Assembly (NCBI GenBank): GCA_005116745.1
Contig: SWDS01000002.1
Coordinates: forward strand, 491,221-555,220
From: Nitrospira sp.
GTDB lineage: Bacteria; Nitrospirota; Nitrospiria; Nitrospirales; Nitrospiraceae
Length of the DNA: 64,000 nucleotides
Direction: 5' to 3'
The notes under the pieces were generated by a model that was given only the letters and a program-made list of their open reading frames with translations, ran no database searches and was not told the DNA's origin. Both the position numbers and the translations under genes were made by a program. This document shows, one piece after another, positions 16,423 through 25,405 of the stretch. Position 1 is the first letter of the stretch; the number at the start of each line of letters is the position of its first letter.

Positions 16423-16473
16423 CTGTTATCACTATCTGTCAAGGCCTCTGTAACCACATGATGGATAATGATC

Positions 16474-16535
16474 CGGATGGGGTTGTTGCTCTGGCGCTAT
16501 CAATCGGAACGCTGGCGGCAGATTCAGGTCATTCG
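16474..16535 (+). repeat. MATE 3'-end repeat, copy B
   Basis: Sixty-two bases match the end of the MATE gene (10998-11059) at 58 positions, including a 23-base unbroken block at each end. It lies between marR and the SulP gene and is not part of a gene. The match stops abruptly at both ends. Confidence 0.8.
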
Positions 16536-16568
16536 ATGAGGGGCATGTCGCGATCAGGCAATGTTCTG

Positions 16569-18818
16569 TCATTCCGTTTCCCCTAACCCATCTTCCACCA
16601 AGAACTTGATCCCTCCAGTAACGACGTCATACATGGCGCCGACAATCGCGATGCGCCGATCTTGAACGAGGCCATCGAGCGTCCGGCTTTGCTGCCGTAT
16701 CTCTTTTACAACTCGCAAGACATTGTTTCTGGCCAACGCATCCACGATCGCGAGCGCTTCAGTCGAAGATGGTTCACTGGAGAGCTGAGAGGTCATCCCG
16801 TCAGCCGACCGCTGGATCTCGTTCACGATAGAGTCGAGGTGCTGACATCCCGTTGATTCAGCCGCCGTCAGGGGTGCGCCCAGGAACTTGACCGCGGCAG
16901 AAACCGCACCACATCGGGTGTGCCCGATCACCAACATGAGTTTTGCCCCAGCCACGGCACAACCGTATTCCGCACTGGCCAGCACCTTTCGGCTGGTGAT
17001 GTTCCCGGCAATCCGGATACTAAAAATGTCTCCCATACCAAGGTCGAAGATCAATTCAACAGGCGTGCGGGAATCGATGCAGCTGAGCGCAACCGCCAAC
17101 GGATGTTGTCCTTCCGCCGTGGCGCGGACCTGGCGGGTGAAGTCTCGCGTCAGGCGCCGCCCGGTGCGGGCTCGTTCGTGGCCGTCCTTCAGGATTTGCA
17201 AGACCTGCTGCGGTGTGAGTGCAGCTTGGAGTTCCCGGGTCGAATAATCCACATATTGAATCTGATCTTCGAACTTGTACTCGTTCCGAAATCCGATGAG
17301 GCTCACATCAATACCGCGAGCGGGTCCTGTCTCCTCCTTGAAATCGCGAATCAGGTCGAGCACGTCCGGATCGATGTAGTCCGTACTGTGGGCATCAAGC
17401 AACACACGCCCATAGTGTGGCACTTCAGCCAGCACCTGAGACAACGCCGCGCGATTGAGGAAGCTCTCCTGATTGGCCAGTTCGATATGGACAACGTCGC
17501 CGCCGAGATGCTTTTCCACAAAACGGCGCACCGGGCGACGCATATTGCTGTTGAGAATAAACCCAATGGCTACGACGAGCCCAATCACGATACCGATCAA
17601 GAGATCGGTGAAGACGATGGCCGTGAGGGTGGCCGCGAACGGAATGAATTGATAACGCCCCTCGTTCCACATCTGCTTGATCAGGGCAGGACTGGCCAGT
17701 TTGATGCCGGTCATCAGCAAGATCGCGGCAAGGCACGATAGCGGGATCGTATTCAGCCAGGTCGGAATGAGCGGCACACTGACCAACAGGAGGGCACCAT
17801 GGACGAGCGTGGCCAGTTTCGTTTGTCCACCGGCGTTGACATTCACCGAGCTCCGAATGATGACCGAGGTGATCGGGAGTCCCCCGACCAATCCGCACGC
17901 GACATTCCCAATACCTTGCGCCAACAATTCTTGACTTGGGGGCGAAATCCGCTGCTGCCGATCAATTCGATCAACGGCCTTGAGATTCAGCAAGGTTTCA
18001 AGCGACGCCACGATCGCCAGGGTCAGCCCGGCCGTATAGACTGCAGGATTCATCCATTGTGAGAAGTCCGGTCGTGGAAGAAGTCCCACGAGTTCGGTCA
18101 AGTCACTGGGCACAGGCACTTGAACAAGATGGCTCGGCTTGATAAGCCAGGGATCGCCGAGCTGCTCGAACCACAAGACTGCTCCAATTCCAAGCAGCAC
18201 GACGGCGACAGGAGCAGGGAAAAGAGACGTTTTCAGCGGCGTCCACTTGTCCCAGAGGACAAGCAGGACGAGAGACGCGAGACCAATCATAGAGGCACCG
18301 AGCTGAAAGTCCCCGAACATACTGATGAGCTCAGAAAACGTGGTTTGGAGATCCGGCTGAAAGAAGGACATGTCGCCTTCTGGATCCGGATCATGTCCGA
18401 CCAGATGGGGAATTTGTTTGAGGATGATGATCACGCCGATGGCGGCCAGCAACCCCTTGATCACGCTGGAGGGAAAGAATTCGGAAATGAACCCTCCTTT
18501 GGCAAGACCGAGACCGATTTGGATCATCCCGGCAAAAAGCACAGCCATGAGAAAGGTTGAAAAGGATCCCAGCGAAAGGATTTGGGCAGCCACGACAGCC
18601 GACAAGCCGGCGGCTGGGCCGCTCACGCTGGTGTGCGACCCACTGAAGAGCCCCACCACAATGCCGCCGATGATTCCAGCCAACAACCCGGATACCAACG
18701 GCGCACCAGAGGCCAGTGCGATCCCAAGGCAGAGTGGCAACGCCACAAAGAACACAACAAGGCCCGACTTCACATCGGCAAAGAGAGTGCTAGGAGATAT
18801 CCCGTTCGTCGTACGCAT
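16569..18818 (-). CDS. SulP family anion transporter fused to a beta-carbonic anhydrase
   Basis: A 749-residue fusion. Residues about 10-430 are the SulP membrane domain (12-14 spans; GLLAGIIGGIVVGLFSGSHT and SVSGPAAGLSAVVAAQ are the family motifs). A short STAS-like region follows (about 440-540, VLLDAHSTDYIDPDVL). Residues about 555-745 are a beta-class carbonic anhydrase with zinc-site motifs CIDSRTP (near 582) and GHTRCGA (near 635). SulP-anhydrase fusions are taken to move bicarbonate and convert it with CO2. For an autotroph this would help inorganic carbon supply; sulfate transport is the alternative. Next gene on the strand is a Na+/H+ antiporter, which fits a Na+-driven bicarbonate uptake. 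Confidence 0.9.
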   Translation of the reverse strand: MRTTNGISPSTLFADVKSGLVVFFVALPLCLGIALASGAPLVSGLLAGIIGGIVVGLFSGSHTSVSGPAAGLSAVVAAQILSLGSFSTFLMAVLFAGMIQIGLGLAKGGFISEFFPSSVIKGLLAAIGVIIILKQIPHLVGHDPDPEGDMSFFQPDLQTTFSELISMFGDFQLGASMIGLASLVLLVLWDKWTPLKTSLFPAPVAVVLLGIGAVLWFEQLGDPWLIKPSHLVQVPVPSDLTELVGLLPRPDFSQWMNPAVYTAGLTLAIVASLETLLNLKAVDRIDRQQRISPPSQELLAQGIGNVACGLVGGLPITSVIIRSSVNVNAGGQTKLATLVHGALLLVSVPLIPTWLNTIPLSCLAAILLMTGIKLASPALIKQMWNEGRYQFIPFAATLTAIVFTDLLIGIVIGLVVAIGFILNSNMRRPVRRFVEKHLGGDVVHIELANQESFLNRAALSQVLAEVPHYGRVLLDAHSTDYIDPDVLDLIRDFKEETGPARGIDVSLIGFRNEYKFEDQIQYVDYSTRELQAALTPQQVLQILKDGHERARTGRRLTRDFTRQVRATAEGQHPLAVALSCIDSRTPVELIFDLGMGDIFSIRIAGNITSRKVLASAEYGCAVAGAKLMLVIGHTRCGAVSAAVKFLGAPLTAAESTGCQHLDSIVNEIQRSADGMTSQLSSEPSSTEALAIVDALARNNVLRVVKEIRQQSRTLDGLVQDRRIAIVGAMYDVVTGGIKFLVEDGLGETE

Positions 18819-19133
18819 CAGATAGCCTCTTCATAGAACAGTCCGTATCGATCAGGACCTCGCCGTGAGTAAGCGTTTCTGTTTCGGAAACTGCACTAGT
18901 GCCATCTCTACTGATGTGACTCCCAAGATCGGCCTCAACTGTGACCAGCGCGTGATGGACTATGTACCAGTTTGAACGAATGCTCCCAGGACTTGCCCTG
19001 GCTGTCCCCAGTAGATTGTCCGATGATGAATCGTTCCATCAACCTGGTCTCCCATCCCTCTTACATCATACACCCCCTCATCATGGACGATTCGCTTCGC
19101 TCTCATGGATTGTGTCTGCACCGCTCATGAAAC
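18819..19133. other. Intergenic region between antiporter and SulP genes
   Basis: About 315 bases with no convincing gene. It should contain the SulP promoter, but I cannot place -35 and -10 elements with confidence. Confidence 0.4.
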
Positions 19134-20360
19134 CTATGATCTCTCTCCCAGCACCCGGTTGATCGTCAAGCCCTGCACAAGGATGGAGAAGACGACGACG
19201 GCATACGTGATCGTCACCAGGGCGTCGCGCGATGAACCAGGCGGCAGTGAAAGGGCCAGCGCTACGGAAATGCCGCCGCGCAGGCCGCCCCAGGTTAAAA
19301 TCCTGATCGTCTTCTCGTTGAACTCGTGCACAACACTCAATCCTTTCACTTGGAGCACCACGGTAATCCAACGTGCCGCCAGCACTAAGGGAATGGCCAC
19401 GAGTCCGGCGATCAGATAGGGTTGTTGGAAACTCAGTACAAGCACTTCCAATCCGATCAGCACGAACAAAACAGCATTCAACAACTCGTCCAACAATTCC
19501 CAGAAGTTATCGAGATGCTCCCGTGTCGTTTCCGACATGGCCCATTGCCGCCCATAGTTTCCGATGAGCAGTCCCGCCACCACCACGGCGATGGGGCCGG
19601 AGGTGTGCAACAGATCCGCCAGCCCGAAGCTACCCATGACCAGCGCCAGGGTAATGAGAATCTCGACTTGGTAATTATCGACCGAGCGGAGCATCCGATA
19701 CGCGATGTAACCTAAGGCAAGCCCGAGCGCAGCTCCACCGAGCGCTTCCTCCGCGAAGAGTCTCAGCACGTCGGTCACGTGCACCGTCTCTTTCGGAACG
19801 AGATTCAACACGACCAGAAATATCACGACGCCCACACCATCGTTGAAGAGAGACTCCCCGACGATTTTCATTTCCAGTGCCTTGGGTAAGCGGGCTTGCC
19901 TGAGGACTCCCATGACGGCGATCGGATCGGTTGGCGAAATCAACGCCCCAAACAGCAGGCAATAGAGAAAGGGCAGCGGCAGGCCGACGAGAGCAAACAC
20001 CACATAGCTAAGCCCCCCGATCAGCAGGCTCGAGAGGATCGTCCCGATGACCGCCAGAGTGCCGATCACCCATTTGAGATCCAGCAGCTCGTCCAGTTTG
20101 ACATGCAACGCGCCGGCAAACAGCAAGAACCCCAGCATGCCATGCATCAGCGCTTCGTTGAAATCAATGGCGCCGATGAACCGTTGGGCCTCAGCCTCCA
20201 CGCCGAATCCCAACTTGCCGAGCACCAGCAGAATCAGCGAGAACACCAGCGCCACCGCCATCAGCCCGATCGTCATCGGTAATTTCAGCAGCCGGTGGTT
20301 CACATAACTGAACAGGGCCGCCAAGCAAATGAGGATCGTGAGCGTGTGAATCAGTGTCAC
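19134..20360 (-). CDS. Na+/H+ antiporter, CPA1/NhaP type
   Basis: A 408-residue membrane protein with about 12 spans. The ion-binding core carries [18 protein letters not shown] (the TDP-containing motif of CPA1) near residue 145, followed by [17 protein letters not shown] with the family's ND pair near residue 170. [16 protein letters not shown] near 360 is the conserved arginine segment. Such proteins exchange Na+ or K+ for H+ across the inner membrane. It lies on the same strand as the SulP-anhydrase gene, 315 bases apart, so they are probably separate units. A Na+ gradient role supporting bicarbonate uptake is inferred. Confidence 0.93.
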   Translation of the reverse strand: MTLIHTLTILICLAALFSYVNHRLLKLPMTIGLMAVALVFSLILLVLGKLGFGVEAEAQRFIGAIDFNEALMHGMLGFLLFAGALHVKLDELLDLKWVIGTLAVIGTILSSLLIGGLSYVVFALVGLPLPFLYCLLFGALISPTDPIAVMGVLRQARLPKALEMKIVGESLFNDGVGVVIFLVVLNLVPKETVHVTDVLRLFAEEALGGAALGLALGYIAYRMLRSVDNYQVEILITLALVMGSFGLADLLHTSGPIAVVVAGLLIGNYGRQWAMSETTREHLDNFWELLDELLNAVLFVLIGLEVLVLSFQQPYLIAGLVAIPLVLAARWITVVLQVKGLSVVHEFNEKTIRILTWGGLRGGISVALALSLPPGSSRDALVTITYAVVVFSILVQGLTINRVLGERS

Positions 20361-20554
20361 GAGCAGTCTTCCTTTTCGATTTCAGGCTTCCGCATGGTCA
20401 TCTTGTCTCATCTCGACGGAAACGTCTGCTTTCGGTCTCCGACCGGACATTCTGGTCTGTCGCGGTGATGTCGTAACCGACTGGGTGCCCAGCGTCTTCG
20501 CAGAACTACGAGAGGGCAAGAGCGAACTTGGGGTTTTCTTGAATGCTGACGTGC

Positions 20555-20908
20555 TCAGTTCCGCTTCTGGGATCTCTTCGGCTTGAACTTTTCTTCTTCC
20601 ACATCGATGACCGCTCCAGTTTTGGCGTCGATATGGACTTCCATGACTATTTTCTCAGCCGTGACGACTTCGACTTCCCAGATCAATCGGTCATGCTTCT
20701 GTTCAAGCTCGGCGTCAATGACTGTACCTGACATTTTCTCCCGCGCCGTTGTGACGGCCTCGTCGATCGATACCTTTGCTGCGGCTGCCTTCTCAACTTT
20801 ATTTGGTTCTCCAAATGCCAAGCCAGCCTCCATCATGAAGCCGGCTGTCAATACGAGTGCGGCCAGCGTGAACCTTGTACCAACTTCCTTGTACACGACT
20901 TCCTCCAT
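20555..20908 (-). CDS. PepSY domain protein, exported
   Basis: A 117-residue protein with an N-terminal signal or anchor (about 12-33, LAALVLTAGFMMEAGLAFG) and one PepSY domain (about 44-105): KVSIDEAVTTAREK, then EVEVVTAEKIVMEVHIDAKTGAVIDVEE, the usual -D--TG-V- strand. PepSY domains bind or inhibit peptidases or contact other periplasmic proteins. Length is usual for single-domain members. No operon partner is close. A start at residue 1 is uncertain; internal residues also serve. Confidence 0.88.
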   Translation of the reverse strand: MEEVVYKEVGTRFTLAALVLTAGFMMEAGLAFGEPNKVEKAAAAKVSIDEAVTTAREKMSGTVIDAELEQKHDRLIWEVEVVTAEKIVMEVHIDAKTGAVIDVEEEKFKPKRSQKRN

Positions 20909-21264
20909 AACGTGACTGTGAAATTCAAGATGATGCAGCTATGACTCTCGTTAGGGCCGTCCTCGCAACGTTTGCCTGGTCCTCTCGATGTAGTTTCGGC
21001 GTGTGGTATCAATCTCACTCGGTCTCGTCCTCACGATGCAGCCACACCCGGAATCGGGCCCAATGTACACTGAGCCGAGCAGTGGCGCTCGAAAGAATAC
21101 AAAGTTGGCAATTTCTATTTCGAAGTGCTTCATTTGAAGCAGCATGGAACCTCCACGACCTTATAGCAAGTTTCACGTCCCACACATTGTGTGAGTTGTG
21201 CAACGGACACACGTGAACGTCTCGTAGAAAAACGTACATTAGCTCGATGGAATGAGAACGAAGG
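20909..21264. other. Stretch without a recognisable gene
   Basis: About 355 bases. Frames on both strands show no family-like composition, signal peptide or good ribosome site. I see no repeat or RNA gene in it. Confidence 0.45.
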
Positions 21265-21558
21265 CTATCCTTGAGGAGGGTGAAAGACTGCGCTTAACAC
21301 AATCGGAAGAGGAGCTGCTGGTTGGAAACTCACCGAGAAACTGGAATGGCTTGGCTGTCCTGGTTTCGGAATGATGGGAGGAATTGAAAAGTCTTCAGAG
21401 AGCGATTCCACCGGCGTATCCGAGATAAGAAGGCCAAGCAGCGTGACTGGTGCTCCAAGCATTTGGAAGACCACGCAGAGACAGACGAAGCAGATGAGCA
21501 CGGCTGTGGCGTTTCCATCAAACACACCGTGACATATCCCTCTATTAGTGGAACGCAT
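21265..21558 (-). CDS. Hypothetical small membrane protein
   Basis: A 97-residue frame with one hydrophobic span (about residues 14-44) followed by a proline- and serine-rich tail. The span contains several cysteines (VLICFVCLCVVF). I choose the ATG at 21558; the longer frame begins with TTG at 21594. No clear ribosome site is present. The tail looks protein-like rather than random (IPPIIPKPGQP), which is why I list it. No family recognised; a spurious ORF beside the decayed MATE copy is possible. Confidence 0.35.
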   Translation of the reverse strand: MRSTNRGICHGVFDGNATAVLICFVCLCVVFQMLGAPVTLLGLLISDTPVESLSEDFSIPPIIPKPGQPSHSSFSVSFQPAAPLPIVLSAVFHPPQG

Positions 21559-21598
21559 GGCACGTACTATACTCAAGCACGGATTCGTGAGCAAGAGC

Positions 21599-21714
21599 AG
21601 TTCGTCTCATTCATCTGGGCCGCAATGATCGCAGACTGGACTGTGCGGATGGGGTTGCTACTCTGGCGATATCAGTCCGAACGGTGGAGACAGATTCAAG
21701 TGATTCGTTACTAA
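21599..21714 (+). pseudogene. MATE transporter 3' remnant (repeat copy C)
   Basis: This segment encodes FVSFIWAAMIADWTVRMGLL and continues to QIQVIRY and a stop, matching the last 36 or so codons of the MATE gene at 9738-11063. DNA identity is about 90 percent over 109 bases, with many differences silent, so it was once under selection as coding sequence. The upstream reading frame (from 21463) does not resemble a transporter. It is the third same-orientation copy in 11 kb. Confidence 0.7.
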
Positions 21715-21804
21715 TCAATGGAGCGACGGTTGTCAGATGCCAACTTTCTACCAGAGCCATACTCTCCTCAGTCACACCATCGTCCACATCACACAAGGGC
21801 GACA

Positions 21805-22203
21805 CTATCGCTTTGCTCCCTCTGGCGTCGAAGGCGCTGGAGGTTCAACATGCGTGCGATCCGCATTGGTCTCGACTCGTTCCACCTTCGGATTCTCAAC
21901 AAAGGGAGAATAGCCTGCCAGCCGAAGTGTGACGGCATAGCCCTCAGCAATCAGCAGATCGAGTTCTTCGATCTGCTTCGAAAATGTCGCCAATAGTACT
22001 CCGTTGGGCGTAGACAGCGTGAGCAGCAATCGAGCTACCTCACGTTGTTTTTTCTCAACGGTCCCTGTGACAGCCACCATCCGTTCTGCTGGAATGAGCC
22101 CACGGGTATACGGGGTCAGCAGCTCAGGTGCCACACCGCTCACGATCACGGCAGACAGAAATCCCAGGATGAATCCGCCGATGAGACCGATCCATCCTTT
22201 CAT
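21805..22203 (-). CDS. Hypothetical membrane-anchored protein
   Basis: A 132-residue protein of unknown function. One N-terminal span (residues about 4-26, LIGGFILGFLSAVIVSGVAP) anchors a soluble domain of about 100 residues with beta strands (MVAVTGTVEKKQREVARLLL) and a proline-rich C-terminus. It lies 129 bases from the next membrane protein on the same strand. A gene-start ATG at 22203 has no strong ribosome site. The soluble part probably lies outside the membrane, by the positive-inside rule. No family assigned. Confidence 0.65.
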   Translation of the reverse strand: MKGWIGLIGGFILGFLSAVIVSGVAPELLTPYTRGLIPAERMVAVTGTVEKKQREVARLLLTLSTPNGVLLATFSKQIEELDLLIAEGYAVTLRLAGYSPFVENPKVERVETNADRTHVEPPAPSTPEGAKR

Positions 22204-22332
22204 AATGGCGATCCAGCTTCACGCATCTGCGCGAAGCTGCAACTCGGCAGCAGTAGCACAACACACGTTGTGTTTGCGGTGTCATGCAACGACATTCTTG
22301 TACGGGGTGAATACTTGATCGATTCCATAGAC

Positions 22333-22698
22333 TCAGAGCGCTCTCCGTGATTCGGACCACGCAAAGGCTGCCCCGAAACAGAGCCCAGCCACAACTGACT
22401 GAATAAATGCGTCCTCAACAGGACTAGCAATGGCCCACCATACGATGGCAGCGAGCACACCGGCAACAGCTCCGAGGATAATCTTCCCACCTGCAAGCTT
22501 CAGCCAATCGCTGGACAGCACACATGCGCTCATATAGACGACCCCGGCGGCAACCGATGCCCACAGATACATGAGGTCGTGTTTAAAAAACCAGACTTGG
22601 ATCGCTCCCGCGATCGTGCCAAGAATGACCCCTGTGATCATTTTTTTTACTAACGTGAAATAGTGAAACGTTGAATCGGACAATCTATCCTCCTTCAT
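22333..22698 (-). CDS. Hypothetical four-span membrane protein
   Basis: A 121-residue integral membrane protein with four predicted spans (about 18-36, 40-60, 70-90, 96-114) and glycine- and alanine-rich helices (ITGVILGTIAGAIQV). A GGAGG site (rc of cctcc) precedes the ATG at 22698. No conserved charged motif of a known transporter is visible. Neighbours on both sides are also small unknown membrane proteins. Function unknown. Confidence 0.7.
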   Translation of the reverse strand: MKEDRLSDSTFHYFTLVKKMITGVILGTIAGAIQVWFFKHDLMYLWASVAAGVVYMSACVLSSDWLKLAGGKIILGAVAGVLAAIVWWAIASPVEDAFIQSVVAGLCFGAAFAWSESRRAL

Positions 22699-22753
22699 TC
22701 ATCCAAGCTTCGTTTCATAATATAAGTTCGCCGAGTGTTGGCGTTAGAATCAA

Positions 22754-23518
22754 TTAATAGAGCCACACTTGCCCGCCGGATCGTAACGCGACACCTGTCT
22801 GGGGCGTGACCTGCTCCATGCCAAACATCCAGCGGCGCTCGGGACGCATGAAGTACAATTTCACGCTCTCAATGGTTGATCCACGACCCGACTTCCCCTC
22901 AGGCTGAGCTCCGAGAATCTGCTGCCAGGCCGAACGCCATTGGGAAGGGCGCAGGTGGATGGGATCGAACCCATACCACGCGGGATCAAGCCGGAAGAAC
23001 TTAGTCCCATACGACGCAGACAGCTGAACCAGCCCTTCGTTCACACGCCCGGCTCTTTCGATGACCTCAGTGAGGGAAAGGCGACAAGCAGGCGATAGTA
23101 CGGACCGAAAAGCCAAAAACTTACCATTCGAGAGGCGCCGGATGCTGGAAAGCGGCAAGTCAGTGAGTACGATGTCGTGTGTGACCGTCCTCAGACGGAC
23201 AAGTGCCTCCTCGACCCATCCCAACGTTCGCTCGACGGAAAAGCCATACAGGATATCATTGCCGACATCTGTCACAAGCCCCCTGGTGGCCATCGGAGGA
23301 CGAGCCGCCAATTCAGTCCACAAGCTCGATTTGAGGATGCTGGGTAATGTCCGAAACATAAAGTTGCTCGGAGCTCCATATGATCGCCCATGCCCAAGCG
23401 CCGCCAGTACTTCGACGTCCGATCCCCACACCGATCGAGACGTCGAGACGATGGTCTGGAAACCACGTGTTAGGTTGCTGGCGCCAAGTGCAACGACGCG
23501 ACCGACCTCAGGAGGCAT
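22754..23518 (-). CDS. SGNH/GDSL-like hydrolase family protein
   Basis: A 254-residue protein with features of the SGNH fold: GASNLTR near residue 12 in the place of the nucleophile block, GHGRSYG near 43, VGNDILYG near 86 (the G-x-N-D oxyanion motif) and DPIHLRPS near 190 (the D-x-x-H catalytic pair). That set supports an esterase or acyl-hydrolase. The C-terminal 60 residues are an extension. No signal peptide is evident, so a cytoplasmic site is likely. Exact substrate cannot be inferred. It is followed on the same strand by unrelated small genes. Confidence 0.7.
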   Translation of the reverse strand: MPPEVGRVVALGASNLTRGFQTIVSTSRSVWGSDVEVLAALGHGRSYGAPSNFMFRTLPSILKSSLWTELAARPPMATRGLVTDVGNDILYGFSVERTLGWVEEALVRLRTVTHDIVLTDLPLSSIRRLSNGKFLAFRSVLSPACRLSLTEVIERAGRVNEGLVQLSASYGTKFFRLDPAWYGFDPIHLRPSQWRSAWQQILGAQPEGKSGRGSTIESVKLYFMRPERRWMFGMEQVTPQTGVALRSGGQVWLY

Positions 23519-23565
23519 ACCCAGCCATCAGAGTGTGTGTGATAGTGGGCTGAAGGCCAGCTGCT

Positions 23566-23946
23566 CTAGTCAATTTCAACCTGGCCTTGCCCAGTGCCTT
23601 CCAACCTGACGACAACAGGCACTCCATCGTGGAGACAGCGATATGGCGTGATCATGGGATCGTTGGTTGTTAGACCAGCACAGCGTGATTCGATGTCTCT
23701 CGTGTCTCCAGGCTGAAATCTGAATCGCACCGTGACGATCCCTCCACTGACTCGATGTATTTCAACGATGTCATAGGAGGACTTGGGAATGACGTGTGAG
23801 ACCCAGCCGTGGCTCGTGCTCTCAGACTCTATCAATGCCTGATAGGTCTCGTAGTGAGACTCAAACGTCTCGATGCTATCAACGAGCCAGACTGCGCCGA
23901 CAAGAACCGCCCCCACGATCAACAGGCTTGCCCAGATCTTCTTCAT
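23566..23946 (-). CDS. Hypothetical membrane-anchored protein
   Basis: A 126-residue protein with an N-terminal span or uncleaved signal (residues about 4-24, ASLLIVGAVLVGAVWLV), then a beta-rich extracytoplasmic domain with a pair of cysteines (near residues 89 and 103) that could form a disulfide. It starts 28 bases after the end of the fused ketopantoate reductase gene on the same strand, so the two may share a transcript. No family recognised. Confidence 0.6.
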   Translation of the reverse strand: MKKIWASLLIVGAVLVGAVWLVDSIETFESHYETYQALIESESTSHGWVSHVIPKSSYDIVEIHRVSGGIVTVRFRFQPGDTRDIESRCAGLTTNDPMITPYRCLHDGVPVVVRLEGTGQGQVEID

Positions 23947-23974
23947 ACATCACCGGGTATTGTCCTCGGAACGG

Positions 23975-25321
23975 TCACGAGACCGGTGGACAGGTGGTTT
24001 GCCTCGTATCACGACCGAGCCCCTTCGTCACTTCAATCCGCGAGACCCCTTTCACATTGGCGCAGAGATCCCCGAGTCCCGGCGTGACCAGTCGGAACGG
24101 ACCACCATTCGTATCAGGCAACGAGGATCCATCAAGCTCGTACACGAGAACTCCATGGTCTCTGGCTTGCTGAAGCGTGAGACAGGCAGAGTACGTCCCG
24201 TCTGCTGCATGAAATGCGATGTGATCCGCCTCGATCGCCAAAGTCGGAACATCGAGCAGTCCCTTCAACCGAATTCCCCGTCCTTTCATGCCCGGCATCA
24301 CAGTGGCAATATCGAGCTGATGTTCTACAGGCAATGCCGCGATAGCAGCACGGTCAAATGAGATCGCTTGAACGACGGCGCCTTCGATTCGGACCCGCCC
24401 TGAGCCGGTCTGTTCTTTCTCGGTGATCGTCTTGATCATCGCCGTCAGGGCTTCGTTGACAGGAGTGGGAATGCCTAACGTGCGACCCTGCTCCACAATG
24501 AACCCGTTTAAAGAGTCGATCTCCGTCCGCCGCCCCGCCTTCCAATCGTCGTACATGGACGTATGAATGTCACGGATCTCTTGCGAGGCCTTGACCACTC
24601 GTTCAGGCATATCGAGCGGCAACGGTACCTTCAGTGCTGCCGAGATTGCCGTGCATTCTCCGACAATCTGCCGAATGACACCCGTCATCTCAGGGTGATC
24701 CAACGCTTTTGCCACACGATCATCAATGAGCACCGTGATCGGATTGAAGACGCAGTTCCAACACATCTTCTCCCATTTAGTGCGGCGAAGATCTTTAGAG
24801 AGGTGGCAAGGAATGCTTGCTGAGGTAAACAGGTCACGGATGGCGAGAAGTCGTTCGCTCTCATAGCCCATCAGTTCACCGATGGCGACAGCCCCCTTCT
24901 TATAATGGTCGATCACGCCCGGCTCGGCGATTTTTGAATAGATGTACGCGACTCCGCCCACGACGCAGTCCCGCTGGATTCGTGCGATGAGCCGATCTTC
25001 GGTATCGATCCCGTTCTGCAACGTCAGCAGCACCGTCTTATCCGTGAGTACGGGTTCGATCTGGTCCATCACCTCATCAAGGTCGTAGGCTTTCACTCCC
25101 AGAACAATAAGGTCTGGTTTTGGCAGCTCTCGCGCATCGGATGCAACTGGTGGCCGAACGGTGAACGAACCCTCGGCACTGCGAATCGTCAGCCCATTCC
25201 GCTTGACTGCTTCACGTGTCCTTGGTCTGAGAAGAAAGGAGACATTGGGGTTGTTCTTCGCCAGATGTGCCCCGAAGAACCCGCCGACCGATCCTGCACC
25301 CACGAATAAGATCTGTTTCAT
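23975..25321 (-). CDS. Ketopantoate reductase (PanE/ApbA) with a molybdopterin-oxidoreductase-like C-terminal domain
   Basis: A 448-residue fusion. Residues 1-310 are a complete 2-dehydropantoate 2-reductase: Rossmann motif GAGSVGGFFGAHLAK, catalytic lysine region LRRTKWEKMCWNCVFNPITV near 180, and substrate loop TEIDSLNGFIVEQGRTLGIP near 260. The enzyme makes pantoate for CoA using NADPH. Residues about 311-448 are extra: TYSACLTLQQARDHGVLVYE and GGPFRLVTPGLGDLCANVKG followed by RIEVT match the sulfite-oxidase-type molybdopterin domain. The usual Moco cysteine is not apparent. Family members without fusion are about 300 aa. Whether it serves CoA synthesis is open; coaX is encoded 7.5 kb away. 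Confidence 0.8.
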   Translation of the reverse strand: MKQILFVGAGSVGGFFGAHLAKNNPNVSFLLRPRTREAVKRNGLTIRSAEGSFTVRPPVASDARELPKPDLIVLGVKAYDLDEVMDQIEPVLTDKTVLLTLQNGIDTEDRLIARIQRDCVVGGVAYIYSKIAEPGVIDHYKKGAVAIGELMGYESERLLAIRDLFTSASIPCHLSKDLRRTKWEKMCWNCVFNPITVLIDDRVAKALDHPEMTGVIRQIVGECTAISAALKVPLPLDMPERVVKASQEIRDIHTSMYDDWKAGRRTEIDSLNGFIVEQGRTLGIPTPVNEALTAMIKTITEKEQTGSGRVRIEGAVVQAISFDRAAIAALPVEHQLDIATVMPGMKGRGIRLKGLLDVPTLAIEADHIAFHAADGTYSACLTLQQARDHGVLVYELDGSSLPDTNGGPFRLVTPGLGDLCANVKGVSRIEVTKGLGRDTRQTTCPPVS

Positions 25322-25405
25322 CGCTCACCCTCATTCAGTTGCTTGCGAAGCGGCTGTACTATAGCATGCACCTCCACAGAGACACAGCAGCGTACTCGCT
25401 CACCA

